A DNA stretch of 64,000 bases from Psychroflexus aurantiacus (GCF_010820555.1 NZ_JAAIKD010000003.1:62001-126000); one strand, 5' to 3'. Counted from the stretch's first letter, positions 27,286 to 37,589 are shown. Numbers and translations: made by a program. The notes: generated by a model from the letters alone, not told the origin.

Positions 27286-28923
27286 TTGAACTTAAAAAAT
27301 AGATTTTTCAAACTCAAAAGAGACCTCAACCGCTGGTCTCTTTTGTTGTTGTTAATCCTGGGTATAGTCTCTGTTCCCATTCTGACCATCGGTTTTAAAT
27401 TATTTGGGGGTCCTGGAGAAAGCTGGAATCATATTGTAGACTATGTTTTATTCGATTATTTAAAAAATTCTTTCCTGCTCGCTCTATTTTGCTCCGTCAT
27501 AGTTATCCTTTTTGGAGTGACGACAGCCTGGCTTGTGTCCAGGTTCGAATTCCCCTTTAGAAAACAACTGGAATGGCTTCTTATCCTTCCTTTATCAGTA
27601 CCTGCTTATATCATGGCTTATGCTTATGCCGGTGTCTTTGGATATTCCGGACTATTTTCAAAACTCATGGAGTTTTTCGGAAATGGTGATTTCAGAATAG
27701 AGGTTATGAATATTTATGGACTCTCCTTAATTCTCAGTATTTCGCTTTTCCCTTATGTGTATGTGAGCAGCAGAACCTTCTTTCTAGCTCAGGCCACCAA
27801 TCTGCTTGAAGCCTCAAGAATGCTGGGCATAAGTGAATTCAAATCTTTTTTTAAACTCATTTTCCCCTTAGCCAGACCAGCTATTCTAGCAGGACTGGTT
27901 TTGGTGCTGATGGAAGTGTTAAACGATTACGGAGCAGCAAGCTATTACGGAGTCAGCACCTTCACCACAGGAATCTTCAGGTCCTGGTTTTCCCTCGGTG
28001 AGCCAGAAACGGCTATCTATCTTTCCGCGATTTTATTACTGATTGTTTTTGGTCTGATTCTTTTTGAAAAATGGCAGAGAAGACATCTCAATTTTACGGC
28101 CGCAAAAACGTCAAAACAAAACTATAATTCAAGAATTAAGCCTAAGAAAGCCAACCAGGTCTGGTTTAGTGTCATTTGTTTTGTACCCGTTTTCCTGGGG
28201 TTTGTTCTGCCCGTCATTCAACTTCTCATCTGGTTAAAGCAAACCTTTGCTAGCGTCTGGACTGTCGAATTCATTTCGGTTACTCTGGAAAGCTTTGGAA
28301 TTGCCTTTTTAACCGCATCCATAACGGTTTTATTTGCTTTGCTCCTGCTCTTCTTTACCAAATGGAATAAAATTGAATTGCTCAAAAGCAGTTCAAAACT
28401 CGGTGTTCTGGGTTATGCCATTCCCGGGATAATCATAGCTATCGGGGTTCTAATTCCAAGTTTGTATTTAGACAAATGGCTCATTGAAAAAAACATCACT
28501 TCAAAATTGATTCTGAATGCAACGCTGATAGCTTTGGTGTATGCGTATGTTGTTCGATTTTTGGCGGTCGCCTATCAGCCTTTGGAATCCTCAAGCCTGA
28601 AAATCGATCGAAGTTTATCCGATTCTTCCAAGGTATTAGGTAAAGGGAATTTCAAAACATTTTTCAAAATTGAATTTCCTCTGATCAGAGTAGGCATGCT
28701 GAGTGCCTTTATTTTAGTCTTTATCGATATTTTAAAGGAACTGCCACTTACTTTAATTATGAAACCCTACGATGTCAATACCCTGGCTGTAAAAGCTTTT
28801 GAATATGCAAGTGACGAAATGGTAAGTTCTGCAGCGCTTCCTTCTCTTCTCATAATATTAACGGCATTAATCCCGGCCATTTTTTTAAATAAGTTACTTT
28901 TGAAGAATGCAAGCAACTCTTAA
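27286..28923 (+). CDS. Ferric iron ABC transporter, permease
   Basis: 545 residues with about 12 transmembrane helices in two BinA-type permease halves (FbpB/SfuB type). Each half carries an EAA-like loop: EASRMLGISEFKSFFKLIFPLARPA in shortened form EASRMLGIS near residue 175, and DSSKVLGKGNFKTFFKIEFP near 445. The start is TTG at 27286, 7 bases after the binding-protein stop; no upstream in-frame ATG is available. The end overlaps the ATPase gene by 17 bases. Confidence 0.92.
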   Translation: MNLKNRFFKLKRDLNRWSLLLLLILGIVSVPILTIGFKLFGGPGESWNHIVDYVLFDYLKNSFLLALFCSVIVILFGVTTAWLVSRFEFPFRKQLEWLLILPLSVPAYIMAYAYAGVFGYSGLFSKLMEFFGNGDFRIEVMNIYGLSLILSISLFPYVYVSSRTFFLAQATNLLEASRMLGISEFKSFFKLIFPLARPAILAGLVLVLMEVLNDYGAASYYGVSTFTTGIFRSWFSLGEPETAIYLSAILLLIVFGLILFEKWQRRHLNFTAAKTSKQNYNSRIKPKKANQVWFSVICFVPVFLGFVLPVIQLLIWLKQTFASVWTVEFISVTLESFGIAFLTASITVLFALLLLFFTKWNKIELLKSSSKLGVLGYAIPGIIIAIGVLIPSLYLDKWLIEKNITSKLILNATLIALVYAYVVRFLAVAYQPLESSSLKIDRSLSDSSKVLGKGNFKTFFKIEFPLIRVGMLSAFILVFIDILKELPLTLIMKPYDVNTLAVKAFEYASDEMVSSAALPSLLIILTALIPAIFLNKLLLKNASNS

Positions 28924-29902
28924 CATAACCAACCTGTCCAAATCCTTCGACCAGGGAAAGGTAAAAGCTCTGGAAGACGTTACATTCCATGTGAATCCGG
29001 GTGATATTTGCGCGGTGGTAGGTGAAAGCGGAAGCGGCAAAACGACGCTCATCCGTCTTATAGCAGGCCTTGAGGAATTGGATTCCGGAGAAATCCATAT
29101 TGAAAATCACCTTGTGGCCTCCATCAAAAAGAATGTGGCTCCGGAGAAAAGAGATGTGGGGATGGTATTTCAGGAGTATGCCTTGTTTCCGCACCTTTCA
29201 GTCCTGGATAATGTCGTGTATGGTATTAAAAAATCAAAGTCAAAAAAAGATACTGCTTTAGAAACCCTCGACCTTGTCGGGCTAAAAGGCTATGAAAAAA
29301 GATATCCGCACGAACTGTCCGGTGGACAGCAACAAAGAGTCGCTTTGGCCAGAGCACTCGCCCCAAAACCTTCGGTTTTGATTCTTGACGAACCTTTTAG
29401 TAATCTCGATGCCATGATGCGGTACAGGCTTAGGAACGAAGTTTTCAATATCATCAAAAAAACAGGGGTTACCGCTATTTTCGTGACGCATGACACCCAG
29501 GATGCCCTGGCGGTAGCCGATGAGATTTTAATCCTTCAGAACGGAAAACTGGTCCAAAAAGATGAAGCTTCGGCACTTTACAAAAAACCGCAGTCCATCT
29601 ACGTAGCCTCTTTATTCGGAAATACCGTTCAGCTTAACAAAGGCTTGCAGACCGCCTTTAAATGTCCTTTAAAAGAAGATTGCTGCCATGCGATTAGAAA
29701 CGAAAGCATCACCGTTAATCAGGACTGTGATTATGTCTCTGAAGCCGAAATATTGAAAAGGACGTTCCTGGGAACACACTCACAGTTGCTTTTAAAACTG
29801 GATAACGGAGAACATCTAACCGTGGTTACCAGTGAACCCGTGCTGGGCAATACCATTAAAATCGGTTTTAATTCAAAGGATGTTTTAGCCTTCGACGAAT
29901 AG
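28907..29902 (+). CDS. Ferric iron ABC transporter, ATP-binding protein
   Basis: 331 residues (FbpC type). Walker A GESGSGKTT is at residues 39-47, signature LSGGQQQRVALARAL near 137-151 and Walker B VLILDEPFSNLD near 157-168. The ~90-residue C-terminal part resembles the TOBE-like regulatory domain of this group and has a Cys pair in PLKEDCCHAIRN. It overlaps the permease gene by 17 bases and abuts the stop of the convergent sugar transferase gene. Confidence 0.93.
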   Translation: MQATLNITNLSKSFDQGKVKALEDVTFHVNPGDICAVVGESGSGKTTLIRLIAGLEELDSGEIHIENHLVASIKKNVAPEKRDVGMVFQEYALFPHLSVLDNVVYGIKKSKSKKDTALETLDLVGLKGYEKRYPHELSGGQQQRVALARALAPKPSVLILDEPFSNLDAMMRYRLRNEVFNIIKKTGVTAIFVTHDTQDALAVADEILILQNGKLVQKDEASALYKKPQSIYVASLFGNTVQLNKGLQTAFKCPLKEDCCHAIRNESITVNQDCDYVSEAEILKRTFLGTHSQLLLKLDNGEHLTVVTSEPVLGNTIKIGFNSKDVLAFDE

Positions 29903-31279
29903 TTACTGACCCCTGAAAAAGATAACCGTCGTTATCGTTTTCAGCAGGATTCTCATGTCCAGAAACACGCTCCTGTGCTTGATGTAATAGAGATCATACT
30001 GCAGCTTTTCCGCCATATCCTCTTCGGAATTGGCATACCTGGTGTTCACTTGTCCCCAGCCTGTAAGTCCGGGTTTTATGATTTGCCTGACTTCGTAAAA
30101 GGGAAGTTTTGCTGAAAGTGTTTCTACAAATTCAGGCCGTTCAGGTCTTGGACCGATTAAACTCATATCGCCTTTAAGCACATTATAGAATTGAGGCAAT
30201 TCATCCAGCCGGCTACCCCTTAAAAATCTACCGAATGCTGTGACTCTTGTATCTTTTTTTAAAGCTAACTGAGCGCCCTCAGGTTCAGCATTCATGACCA
30301 TGGTCCTGAATTTGAGGATATGAAATTCGTTGCCGAATTTACCTAACCGCAACTGCTTGTAAAATAAGCTTCCCCGGTTACCTATTAAATTCCCGACACC
30401 TATAACAGGCAGGAGTAAAACGCAGAAAACCAAACCTATAGTACTTACCAGGATATCCACAAAGCGGTTATAAAGCAGGTAAAGTCTGTTTTGATTGCTT
30501 CTGCTCGAAGGAAAGTAGAGATAAAAATCGTTATTGATAAATTCCAAAGAGACCTTACTTGTGATGTCCTCATAAACATGAGCATAGGCTTTGATAGGAA
30601 AGCCTGTTTTTAAAAGAGGAATCAAGGCCTGATGCAGCTCTGAACTCAAACGCGCTTTAGAATTAACGACCACAATTTCTCCTACTTTGTCTTCGCTTAT
30701 TACCGTCTGAAGATCTTTTAAGGCATAAGCCTTAAACTTTTCTGAGCTTACATTTCCAGAAGATATAAAGCCTTTAATTTCATAGTTGGGATCATTCTTT
30801 AACAATTCACTCCCGATGCTATCGATATCCATATCATCACCGATAATAAGAACACGTTTAAAAAAACGAGGGGAAGTGATTACAACGATATAAAAAAATC
30901 GCCAGATGATTAAGGTCAGGAACATAATCCCGAAAAAGTAAAGGATTTGAAATCTGTTTTCAGGCAGAACCGGAGTTAAAACAGGAGTCAGTAGAAAAAA
31001 CAAGGTTACTAAAAGGCAGGTCAGGATTAGATTTTTTATGATTGCTTTCCTGGATTCTGCTTTTTGCAGATCATAAATTTCGAAAACATTGCCAAACAAG
31101 AGGATATAGAACCCTAAAGTCACTAGCCAGACCCATGACCCGGATGTAAAGGTTAAGTAATTGATTTCAAAGTTATGAGTGCTTAAGTAAAGGGCCAACC
31201 AGACCAATAGCACATCAAAAATTCGCAGCAATACTTTCCTTTCAGAAATCTCAAAATGTGTGGTTGTATTTGATTTCAT
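29903..31279 (-). CDS. Undecaprenyl-phosphate sugar phosphotransferase (exopolysaccharide initiation)
   Basis: 458 residues. The N-terminal ~150 hold four to five membrane helices, the middle a Rossmann-like CoA-binding domain (VLIIGDDMDID), and the C-terminal ~190 the bacterial sugar transferase domain with FHILKFRTM, GRFLRGSRLDELPQF and LIGPRPERPEF, the PF02397 hallmarks. Such WcaJ-like enzymes load the first sugar phosphate onto undecaprenyl phosphate for capsule or exopolysaccharide. No glycosyltransferase cluster is nearby, so it acts with genes elsewhere. The sugar is unknown. Confidence 0.92.
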   Translation of the reverse strand: MKSNTTTHFEISERKVLLRIFDVLLVWLALYLSTHNFEINYLTFTSGSWVWLVTLGFYILLFGNVFEIYDLQKAESRKAIIKNLILTCLLVTLFFLLTPVLTPVLPENRFQILYFFGIMFLTLIIWRFFYIVVITSPRFFKRVLIIGDDMDIDSIGSELLKNDPNYEIKGFISSGNVSSEKFKAYALKDLQTVISEDKVGEIVVVNSKARLSSELHQALIPLLKTGFPIKAYAHVYEDITSKVSLEFINNDFYLYFPSSRSNQNRLYLLYNRFVDILVSTIGLVFCVLLLPVIGVGNLIGNRGSLFYKQLRLGKFGNEFHILKFRTMVMNAEPEGAQLALKKDTRVTAFGRFLRGSRLDELPQFYNVLKGDMSLIGPRPERPEFVETLSAKLPFYEVRQIIKPGLTGWGQVNTRYANSEEDMAEKLQYDLYYIKHRSVFLDMRILLKTITTVIFFRGQ

Positions 31280-31376
31280 AGTTTATAGTGACCCGACCAA
31301 TTTATGAAAAGAAATCAAAACGGCTGCTTCTTTAAAATTTGTTTTTGACTTATTATAAAAACCCTCATATTTAAAG

Positions 31377-31384
31377 TAAATTTG
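31377..31384 (+). promoter_or_regulatory. -7 promoter element for lnt
   Basis: TAAATTTG matches TANNTTTG, 14 bases before the TTG start of lnt. Confidence 0.5.
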
Positions 31385-31398
31385 AAGAAAAAATTAGT

Positions 31399-32976
31399 TT
31401 GAAACATATACTTTTAGCCTTAGCTTCAGGCTTATTACTTGCCTTGAGCTGGCCAACAAACGGATTAAGCGTTTTAAGTTTCATCGGGTTCCTTCCCCTT
31501 TTACTCGCTGAATTTAATCTAAGGAAAAGCAATATCAAAAGAATAAACCTAAAAGTTTTCGGTCTTGCCTACCTCAGCTTTTTCACCTGGAATGTAGTGA
31601 CCACTTACTGGCTCTACTTTTCCACCCCTTTTGGAGGAATATTTGCCATTTTGGCTAATTCCCTGTTGATGAGTCTGGTTTTTCTCCTCTACCATATCGT
31701 TGCTAAACGCGTCGCCTTTACTGCAGCTTCATCTTTCTTTATCGCGCTTTGGCTAAGCTTTGAAAAATTGCATTTAAGCTGGGAATTCTCCTGGCCCTGG
31801 CTCAATTTAGGCAATGTATTTGCCAGTGAGGTTAATTTTATTCAATGGTATGAATATACAGGTACCTTCGGGGGAAGTCTCTGGATTTTGATCACCAACT
31901 TCATCCTCTTTAAAGGCATATTGCTTTATCAGCAACATAAGGAGTCCGGCCTTCTGCTCAGGACTGGCGTAAAATTAATTCTGATTATAGCACTACCTAT
32001 TACCCTGAGTCTTTTGATAAGACCTGAAACAGATTCAGAAAACAGCATTGAAACCTTAAGTCTTCAACCTAATATCGATCCCTATACTGAAAAATATGAT
32101 ACCAATAATCAAAAGATGTCCGGCAGCTTAATCAAACTCACCCAACCGCTACTTACCGATGAGCCTCAACTGCTCATAGCCCCGGAAACGGTTTTCGCGG
32201 AAGGCATAGACATCAAAAATTACAGGTATTCACAAGCCAAAGGATTTGCCAGGGACCTACTTAGTGAGAATGAGCAGCTCAATATTCTATTTGGTATTTC
32301 CATGTATGAAATCCTTCGGGATGAAAGTCAGGTTTCCGGTCAAAGCAATGTCTTAAGAAAGGGCGTCTGGTTCAACGATTACAACAGTGCTGTTTTTGAA
32401 AGAAAAGGCGTCACTGAGGAATTTTATCATAAATCGAAACTGGTCGTTGGTGTTGAGAACTTTCCTTACCAATCTACTCTGAAACCCCTGCTCGGTGATA
32501 TCATGATAGATTTGGGAGGAACGGTCGCCATGAAAACGACTCAGGAAGACCGCAGTGTTTTTAGATTAAACACCGGTCACAGCGTAGCCCCCATTATTTG
32601 TTACGAATCTGTTTACGGCGAATTTGTCGCCGGCTATGTCTCCAACGGAGCCAATGCCCTTGCCATCATTACCAACGATGCCTGGTGGGGAGATACTCAA
32701 GGCCATAAACAACACTGGATTTACGCCAAGCTTAGAGCCATTGAAACCCGAAGAGCGGTTGCAAGAAGTGCCAATACCGGGATTTCCGGTTTTATAGACA
32801 GAGACGGCTCTGTTCTGAAAAAATCAAACTACAACGAGAAAACTATTTTAAAATACGATTTACCCTTATACGAAGGAGAGACCTTCTATGTCCAGCATGG
32901 CGATTATATTCCCCGAATCTCAAATTTCTTAGCCTTGTTCATTCTTTTATTTGCGGTTACCAGAAGGAGAACCTAA
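31399..32976 (+). CDS. lnt: Apolipoprotein N-acyltransferase
   Basis: 525-residue inner-membrane enzyme that adds the third acyl chain to lipoproteins. N-terminal membrane helices (~1-215) are followed by a periplasmic nitrilase-like domain with the Glu-Lys-Cys triad at Glu263 (APETVF), Lys345 (YHKSKLV) and Cys401 (PIICYES), plus one last helix. It fits the large number of lipoproteins in the window. The start TTG at 31399 gives MKHILLALASG. Single gene. Confidence 0.95.
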   Translation: MKHILLALASGLLLALSWPTNGLSVLSFIGFLPLLLAEFNLRKSNIKRINLKVFGLAYLSFFTWNVVTTYWLYFSTPFGGIFAILANSLLMSLVFLLYHIVAKRVAFTAASSFFIALWLSFEKLHLSWEFSWPWLNLGNVFASEVNFIQWYEYTGTFGGSLWILITNFILFKGILLYQQHKESGLLLRTGVKLILIIALPITLSLLIRPETDSENSIETLSLQPNIDPYTEKYDTNNQKMSGSLIKLTQPLLTDEPQLLIAPETVFAEGIDIKNYRYSQAKGFARDLLSENEQLNILFGISMYEILRDESQVSGQSNVLRKGVWFNDYNSAVFERKGVTEEFYHKSKLVVGVENFPYQSTLKPLLGDIMIDLGGTVAMKTTQEDRSVFRLNTGHSVAPIICYESVYGEFVAGYVSNGANALAIITNDAWWGDTQGHKQHWIYAKLRAIETRRAVARSANTGISGFIDRDGSVLKKSNYNEKTILKYDLPLYEGETFYVQHGDYIPRISNFLALFILLFAVTRRRT

Positions 32977-33009
32977 ATGACTACACGATTGGGTATTTGA
33001 CTGTTTTTA

Positions 33010-33756
33010 TCATTGTTTATTCTGCTGGTTCTTTGGCTCTGGTATCAGGACAGACAGCAGGAGATAAACCAGAATGATGATAGGTATGGCTACAAAGTGG
33101 AGCCAGATTAGGGTCATAACCGAAAACAAGACCATAAAATACCTGTACCAGTTTGCCTTGATATCCAGGTTTTTGAATTTCAAAGCAAAGAGTTTCACTT
33201 CGGCATTGAGCAAAAAAACACTCAGGACTGAAATAAAAATCAGGACATAGGTCGATTCAATCCAGGGGGTCATAAAAGATTCCGGATGGTATTCCAGGAT
33301 AAGACCCAGACTCAAAATCAAAAGCGCGTTGGCAGGGGTTGGCAAGCCGATGAAGCTATCGGTTTGCCGCTCGTCAATATTAAATTTTGCCAGCCTGTAG
33401 GCCGATCCTAAGGTGATAATGAATCCAATAAAAACCATCCAGCTGGTTTCCGGGGAAAGGAATGCTAAGTCTGAAGACGGGCTTAAAGTTCTATACAGTA
33501 GCTGGCACATCACTAAACCCGGAACCAAACCACTGGTAACCATATCTGCCAGGGAGTCGAGCTGCAGACCCATCTCGCTTTTGACATCCAGGGCTCTCGC
33601 CGCCAAACCATCAAAAAAATCGAAGAAAATCCCAAGGACTACAAACAGGCTGGCCATGCTCAGGTCGCCCTGAACTGCAAAAACAGTGGCTACACTCCCT
33701 GCCAGTAAATTAAGCAGGGTTATAAAATTTGGGATTTGTCGTTTTATCAATGTCAT
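33010..33756 (-). CDS. pssA: CDP-diacylglycerol--serine O-phosphatidyltransferase
   Basis: 248 residues from the ATG at 33756 (MTLIKRQIPNFITLLN); an upstream in-frame start at 33777 is less likely. The CDP-alcohol phosphotransferase motif reads DGLAARA, eight residues, G-x3-D-x3-D (EMGLQLDSLADM). About eight membrane helices. It makes phosphatidylserine, precursor of phosphatidylethanolamine; psd is not in the window. Confidence 0.93.
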   Translation of the reverse strand: MTLIKRQIPNFITLLNLLAGSVATVFAVQGDLSMASLFVVLGIFFDFFDGLAARALDVKSEMGLQLDSLADMVTSGLVPGLVMCQLLYRTLSPSSDLAFLSPETSWMVFIGFIITLGSAYRLAKFNIDERQTDSFIGLPTPANALLILSLGLILEYHPESFMTPWIESTYVLIFISVLSVFLLNAEVKLFALKFKNLDIKANWYRYFMVLFSVMTLIWLHFVAIPIIILVYLLLSVLIPEPKNQQNKQ

Positions 33757-33813
33757 AAAGTAGAAACTTAGATACAATAAGAAAAAGCAAAATAAGTTTT
33801 AATATTATTAATT

Positions 33814-34911
33814 GTGGCATATTTGCCTAAAATAATTAGCGTATTGAAGAGGTTCGGCTTCATATTGATTTTTATATTTACTTTATCTGCTTTTTCGCAA
33901 ACTGCAAAATATTCCAACGAATTTTTAAGTATTGGTGTAGATGCCGCTGCCTTTGGTATGGGCAATGCTGTGACCGCGACGACGAAGGACGTGAATTCAG
34001 GCTACTGGAACCCGGCCGGCCTGGTTCACCTGGAAGACAACCAGGTCTCGGCGATGCACGCCAATTATTTTGCAAACATCGCTACTTATAATTATGTGGC
34101 AGGCGCTATGCCGCTCGACAGCAAAAGCGCCGTTGGCTTTAGCGTAATCCGCTTTGGTGTGGATGATATTTTAAACACCACCCAACTCATCGATGAGCAG
34201 GGCAATATAGACTATAACCGCATCAGCTTGTTTTCCAATGCCGATTATGCCTTCACTCTATCCTATGCCAGAAATCTGCCTCTGGAAGGCTTTTCTTATG
34301 GCGTGAATGCTAAAGTGATCAGAAGAATAATCGGTGATTTTGCCCAAGCCTGGGGATTTGGATTTGATGCAGGAATTCAATTTCAAAAAAATTCCTGGTC
34401 TTTTGGAGCCATGGCAAGAGACATCACCACCACGTACAATACCTGGACCTTTAATGACACTGAACTGGCTAGCATACGGGATGCCGTTGAAGGCCAAAAT
34501 CAGGTGGTCCCCGAAGCTTCTGAAATCACCTTGCCCAAACTTCAGCTCGGCATGGCTAAAACCTCCAGCCTTCACAGGGATTTTGAACTCACGACCTCCT
34601 TAAATCTGGATATCCGGTTTGCACAAACCAATGATCTTGTTTCTTCCGGGGCTATGAGCATGACTCCTGCCTTCGGTTTTGAAGTGGGTTATATCGATTT
34701 GGTTTACTTACGCGGCGGTGTGGGCAACTTTCAGAATATTGAACAACTCGGCAGAAATGGAACTGAAGTTGGCTTTCAGCCAAATTTTGGTGTAGGCTTT
34801 AAATACAAAGGCATACAAATTGATTACGCGCTCACCGATATCGGTGATCAAAGTCTGGCCCTCTATTCCAATGTCTTTTCTTTGAAACTGGACTGGTCTG
34901 TTTTTAGATGA
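33814..34911 (+). CDS. PorV/PorQ family outer-membrane protein
   Basis: About 355-365 residues: signal peptide FGFILIFIFTLSAFSQ, then FLSIGVDAAAFGMGNAVTA and SGYWNPAGL, the FadL-like start of the PorV/PorQ family, then beta-barrel strands to the C-terminal LKLDWSVFR. PorV is the outer-membrane shuttle of the type IX secretion system; this is a paralogue of the kind annotated PorV2, role unproven. Start is uncertain: GTG at 33814, or TTG at 33844, which gives a more typical MKRFGF signal peptide. Confidence 0.85.
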   Translation: MAYLPKIISVLKRFGFILIFIFTLSAFSQTAKYSNEFLSIGVDAAAFGMGNAVTATTKDVNSGYWNPAGLVHLEDNQVSAMHANYFANIATYNYVAGAMPLDSKSAVGFSVIRFGVDDILNTTQLIDEQGNIDYNRISLFSNADYAFTLSYARNLPLEGFSYGVNAKVIRRIIGDFAQAWGFGFDAGIQFQKNSWSFGAMARDITTTYNTWTFNDTELASIRDAVEGQNQVVPEASEITLPKLQLGMAKTSSLHRDFELTTSLNLDIRFAQTNDLVSSGAMSMTPAFGFEVGYIDLVYLRGGVGNFQNIEQLGRNGTEVGFQPNFGVGFKYKGIQIDYALTDIGDQSLALYSNVFSLKLDWSVFR

Positions 34912-34966
34912 TCTAAAACCTGGGCATTGATTTCTCTTTTTTTGATTTTAATCCTAACTTTGACCC

Positions 34967-37045
34967 ATGCTAAAATCCCTATTTTTTATACTTTTCTCCG
35001 CCGGCCTTTGTTTTGGCCAGCAAACTGAGAAGGTTGACTTTCTGGAAATAAACGCTAGAGTTGAAATGGATACGGTCCATTTTAAGGTAAACGGACAAGT
35101 TCAGGTGTCGTTTAAAGCGCTTCAGGACACCGACTCCGTCTACCTGGATGCGGTAAACATGACCGTGAAAGCTTCGCAAGGAAGTTCGTTTAAAATAACT
35201 GTGGAACATGATAAACTCTGGATCACCAGCAACTTCCAAAAAGGCGAGAATTATACCGCTGAGTTTACTTATGAAGCCAAACCCCGGCAGGCTCTTTACT
35301 TTGTCGGGTTTGATTCTGATTTAAAAGACTACCCTTCTCAGGTATGGACGCAAGGCCAGGGAAAATACACCTCCCACTGGTTACCTAGTCTGGATGATAT
35401 GAATGACAAGCTCATTTTTAATATCACCTACCTGGCTCCTAAGAATTATGAAGTTATAGCCAATGGAAAGCTGGCGAATACAAGATCTCGCTTAAATCAT
35501 AAGTCGTGGAGTTACGAAATGAAACAGCCTATGAGCAGCTACCTGGTCGCTTTTGCCATGGGAGACTTCAAAGGAACGACCACCAAAAGTAAAAAGGGGA
35601 CTCCGCTTCAGTTGTATCTTGAAACCAGACATAGTGATAAAGTGAAATCTACCTTTCAGCAGCATGACGCTATCTTCAATTTTCTGGAAAACAAAATCAA
35701 CATCAACTATCCCTGGCAAAATTTCAAACAGGTAGCCGTCAGAGATTTTTTGTATGCGGGCATGGAAAATACCACGCTCAATATCTTTTCTGAAGAATTT
35801 GTAGTCGATGAGATTGGCGCCAACGACCGGAGTTTTGTGAACGTGCAGGCCCATGAGCTGGCGCACCAGTGGTTTGGGAATTTGGTGACCGAAACCTCGT
35901 CCAAACACCACTGGCTTCACGAAGGCTTTGCTACCTTTTATGCGCTGGAGGCCGAACGGGAAATCTTTGGAGAAGACTATTATTATTTCAAAATTTATAA
36001 AACGGCCGAAGAGCTCAAAGCCTTGAGTGATGCGGGCAAGGGCCAGATTTTGGTTAACACCGGAGGCTCTTCCCTCACCTACTACCAAAAAGGAGCCTGG
36101 GCGCTGATTATTTTGAGAGGGCTGGTAGGAGATGAGGTCTTTGATACAACCGTTGAAAATTACCTGAGGAAACATGCTTATGAAAATGTAACGACTGAGG
36201 ATTTTATCAGTGAAGTGGAACTGGCCTTCGGGCAACCCCTTACTGATTTCAGAAAGCGATGGCTTGACCAAAAGGCATTCCAGTCCCGTGAAAGCCTTGA
36301 GTTTTTAAAGAAAAATGAATTTGTACAAGAGTATATGAAACTGGCTGCATTTCGTGAAACCCGACTGACTCTAAAGCAGGAGCTGCTGAATGAAGCACTC
36401 GATTTTCCGGTGAATGAGTACCTGGGCCAGGAAGCGGTGTACCAGTTGAATGGAGAGGATTTGAACTTAGCCTTGCCTTTATATAAACAAGCCCTTAACA
36501 CCAATAACCTCTATGTGAGACAGGCCGTAGCCAGTTCGCTTAAGAAGGTTCCCAAGGAACTTAAAACCGCGTATGAAAGCCTGCTGGAAGACAAATCTTA
36601 TCTAACGATTGAAAGAGCCTTGCTACACCTGTGGATGTCTTTTCCTGAAAAAAGATCTGACTACCTGGACCAAACCTTGGCTATTGGTGGCTTTCAGGAT
36701 AAAAACGTAAAATTGCTTTGGTTAACCCTGAATTTGGTCACCCCGGATTACCAGCCTGAACAGAAATCGGCGGTGTTTAAAGCGCTAAGCAGTTACACAA
36801 ACCCGGGGTATCCCTATCAAATCAGACAACATGCCTTTGGATATTTATATCAAATCGATACGTTTACAGAAGCGAATTATAAAGACCTGATGGAAGGCGT
36901 TTTTCATCCGGTGTGGCAGTTCAAAAAATTCAGCAGAGAGCTCCTGGATACCCTGATGGAGTCTGAACGGCATAAAAAAGCCATTCTAAATTTGGTGGAT
37001 GAGTTTTCATTGAAAGAGAAAACCTTTTTCAACAACCGCTATTAA
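34967..37045 (+). CDS. M1 family zinc aminopeptidase
   Basis: 692 residues with signal peptide (LFFILFSAGLCFGQ). Zinc ligands are His296 and His300 in HELAHQWFGN with catalytic Glu297, third ligand Glu319 (HExxH-x18-E), and the substrate-binding GMEN motif is at 265-268. The C-terminal ~250 residues are helical repeats as in M1 enzymes. It removes N-terminal residues from peptides, here in the periplasm or outside. Its stop overlaps that of the convergent DUF7935-like gene by four bases. Confidence 0.95.
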   Translation: MLKSLFFILFSAGLCFGQQTEKVDFLEINARVEMDTVHFKVNGQVQVSFKALQDTDSVYLDAVNMTVKASQGSSFKITVEHDKLWITSNFQKGENYTAEFTYEAKPRQALYFVGFDSDLKDYPSQVWTQGQGKYTSHWLPSLDDMNDKLIFNITYLAPKNYEVIANGKLANTRSRLNHKSWSYEMKQPMSSYLVAFAMGDFKGTTTKSKKGTPLQLYLETRHSDKVKSTFQQHDAIFNFLENKININYPWQNFKQVAVRDFLYAGMENTTLNIFSEEFVVDEIGANDRSFVNVQAHELAHQWFGNLVTETSSKHHWLHEGFATFYALEAEREIFGEDYYYFKIYKTAEELKALSDAGKGQILVNTGGSSLTYYQKGAWALIILRGLVGDEVFDTTVENYLRKHAYENVTTEDFISEVELAFGQPLTDFRKRWLDQKAFQSRESLEFLKKNEFVQEYMKLAAFRETRLTLKQELLNEALDFPVNEYLGQEAVYQLNGEDLNLALPLYKQALNTNNLYVRQAVASSLKKVPKELKTAYESLLEDKSYLTIERALLHLWMSFPEKRSDYLDQTLAIGGFQDKNVKLLWLTLNLVTPDYQPEQKSAVFKALSSYTNPGYPYQIRQHAFGYLYQIDTFTEANYKDLMEGVFHPVWQFKKFSRELLDTLMESERHKKAILNLVDEFSLKEKTFFNNRY

Positions 37046-37566
37046 AACAGTTTTTTAATTTCGTTTTTCAGAAAAGCAATGCCCGTATCGCTCGGCGTAG
37101 ATTTATCAATCAAATCGGTTAGAATCACTTCCCTTAGCAATTGAGCATCGGTAATCGTGTCGCTCACGGCGGCCTTACGAATCAGGGAAATCGTTGAGTT
37201 TTTGGACGCTTTGACAGCATCCCAGCACCTCTGGCTCACATAAACCTGCTGTACCAGGTTATGCTCAAACTCCTGCTCTATAGAGGCAATAAGCAGATTT
37301 TGATAGTCAAATTTGTCCTCCCCGACAGGTTTCACCCGCGCGAGAAGCTGCCCCGGAGCTATGCGTTCCAACAGGAGAATTAAACGTTCAAAAGCCTGGA
37401 GCCTCAAGGGTAAAACCTCTCTCCTGTTTTCCTTTCTTAATTCCAGGTACTGCATTTCTTTTTGATGGTCTACAAAAGTTTTAAAAAAGTAGTAGCTTAT
37501 ACCGCCAACGATAACTGCAGGCAGTAAGTAAGCTAGGTAATTTAAAAATTCTGTCATAGAGGTCAT
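37042..37566 (-). CDS. Conserved Flavobacteria protein with one N-terminal membrane helix (DUF7935-like)
   Basis: 174 residues from the ATG at 37566. Residues ~5-25 (FLNYLAYLLPAVIVGGISYYF, shortened) form one membrane helix, followed by a charged helical region with LRLQAFERLILLLERIAPGQLL. No enzymatic motif; function unknown. The in-frame TTG at 37584 lies in a -7 box (TATATTTG, 37582-37589) and is rejected. It converges with the M1 peptidase gene and diverges from uvrD. Confidence 0.8.
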   Translation of the reverse strand: MTSMTEFLNYLAYLLPAVIVGGISYYFFKTFVDHQKEMQYLELRKENRREVLPLRLQAFERLILLLERIAPGQLLARVKPVGEDKFDYQNLLIASIEQEFEHNLVQQVYVSQRCWDAVKASKNSTISLIRKAAVSDTITDAQLLREVILTDLIDKSTPSDTGIAFLKNEIKKLF

Positions 37567-37581
37567 TCCTAAGTTTTGATT

Positions 37582-37589
37582 CAAATATA
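37582..37589 (-). promoter_or_regulatory. -7 promoter element for the 37042-37566 gene
   Basis: Minus-strand TATATTTG matches TANNTTTG, 16 bases before the ATG. Confidence 0.5.

Noticed and set aside
35492-36271. Long 259-codon frame opposite the M1 peptidase gene
   Set aside because: The plus strand encodes a complete M1 enzyme with all zinc ligands; the reverse frame has no recognisable motif.
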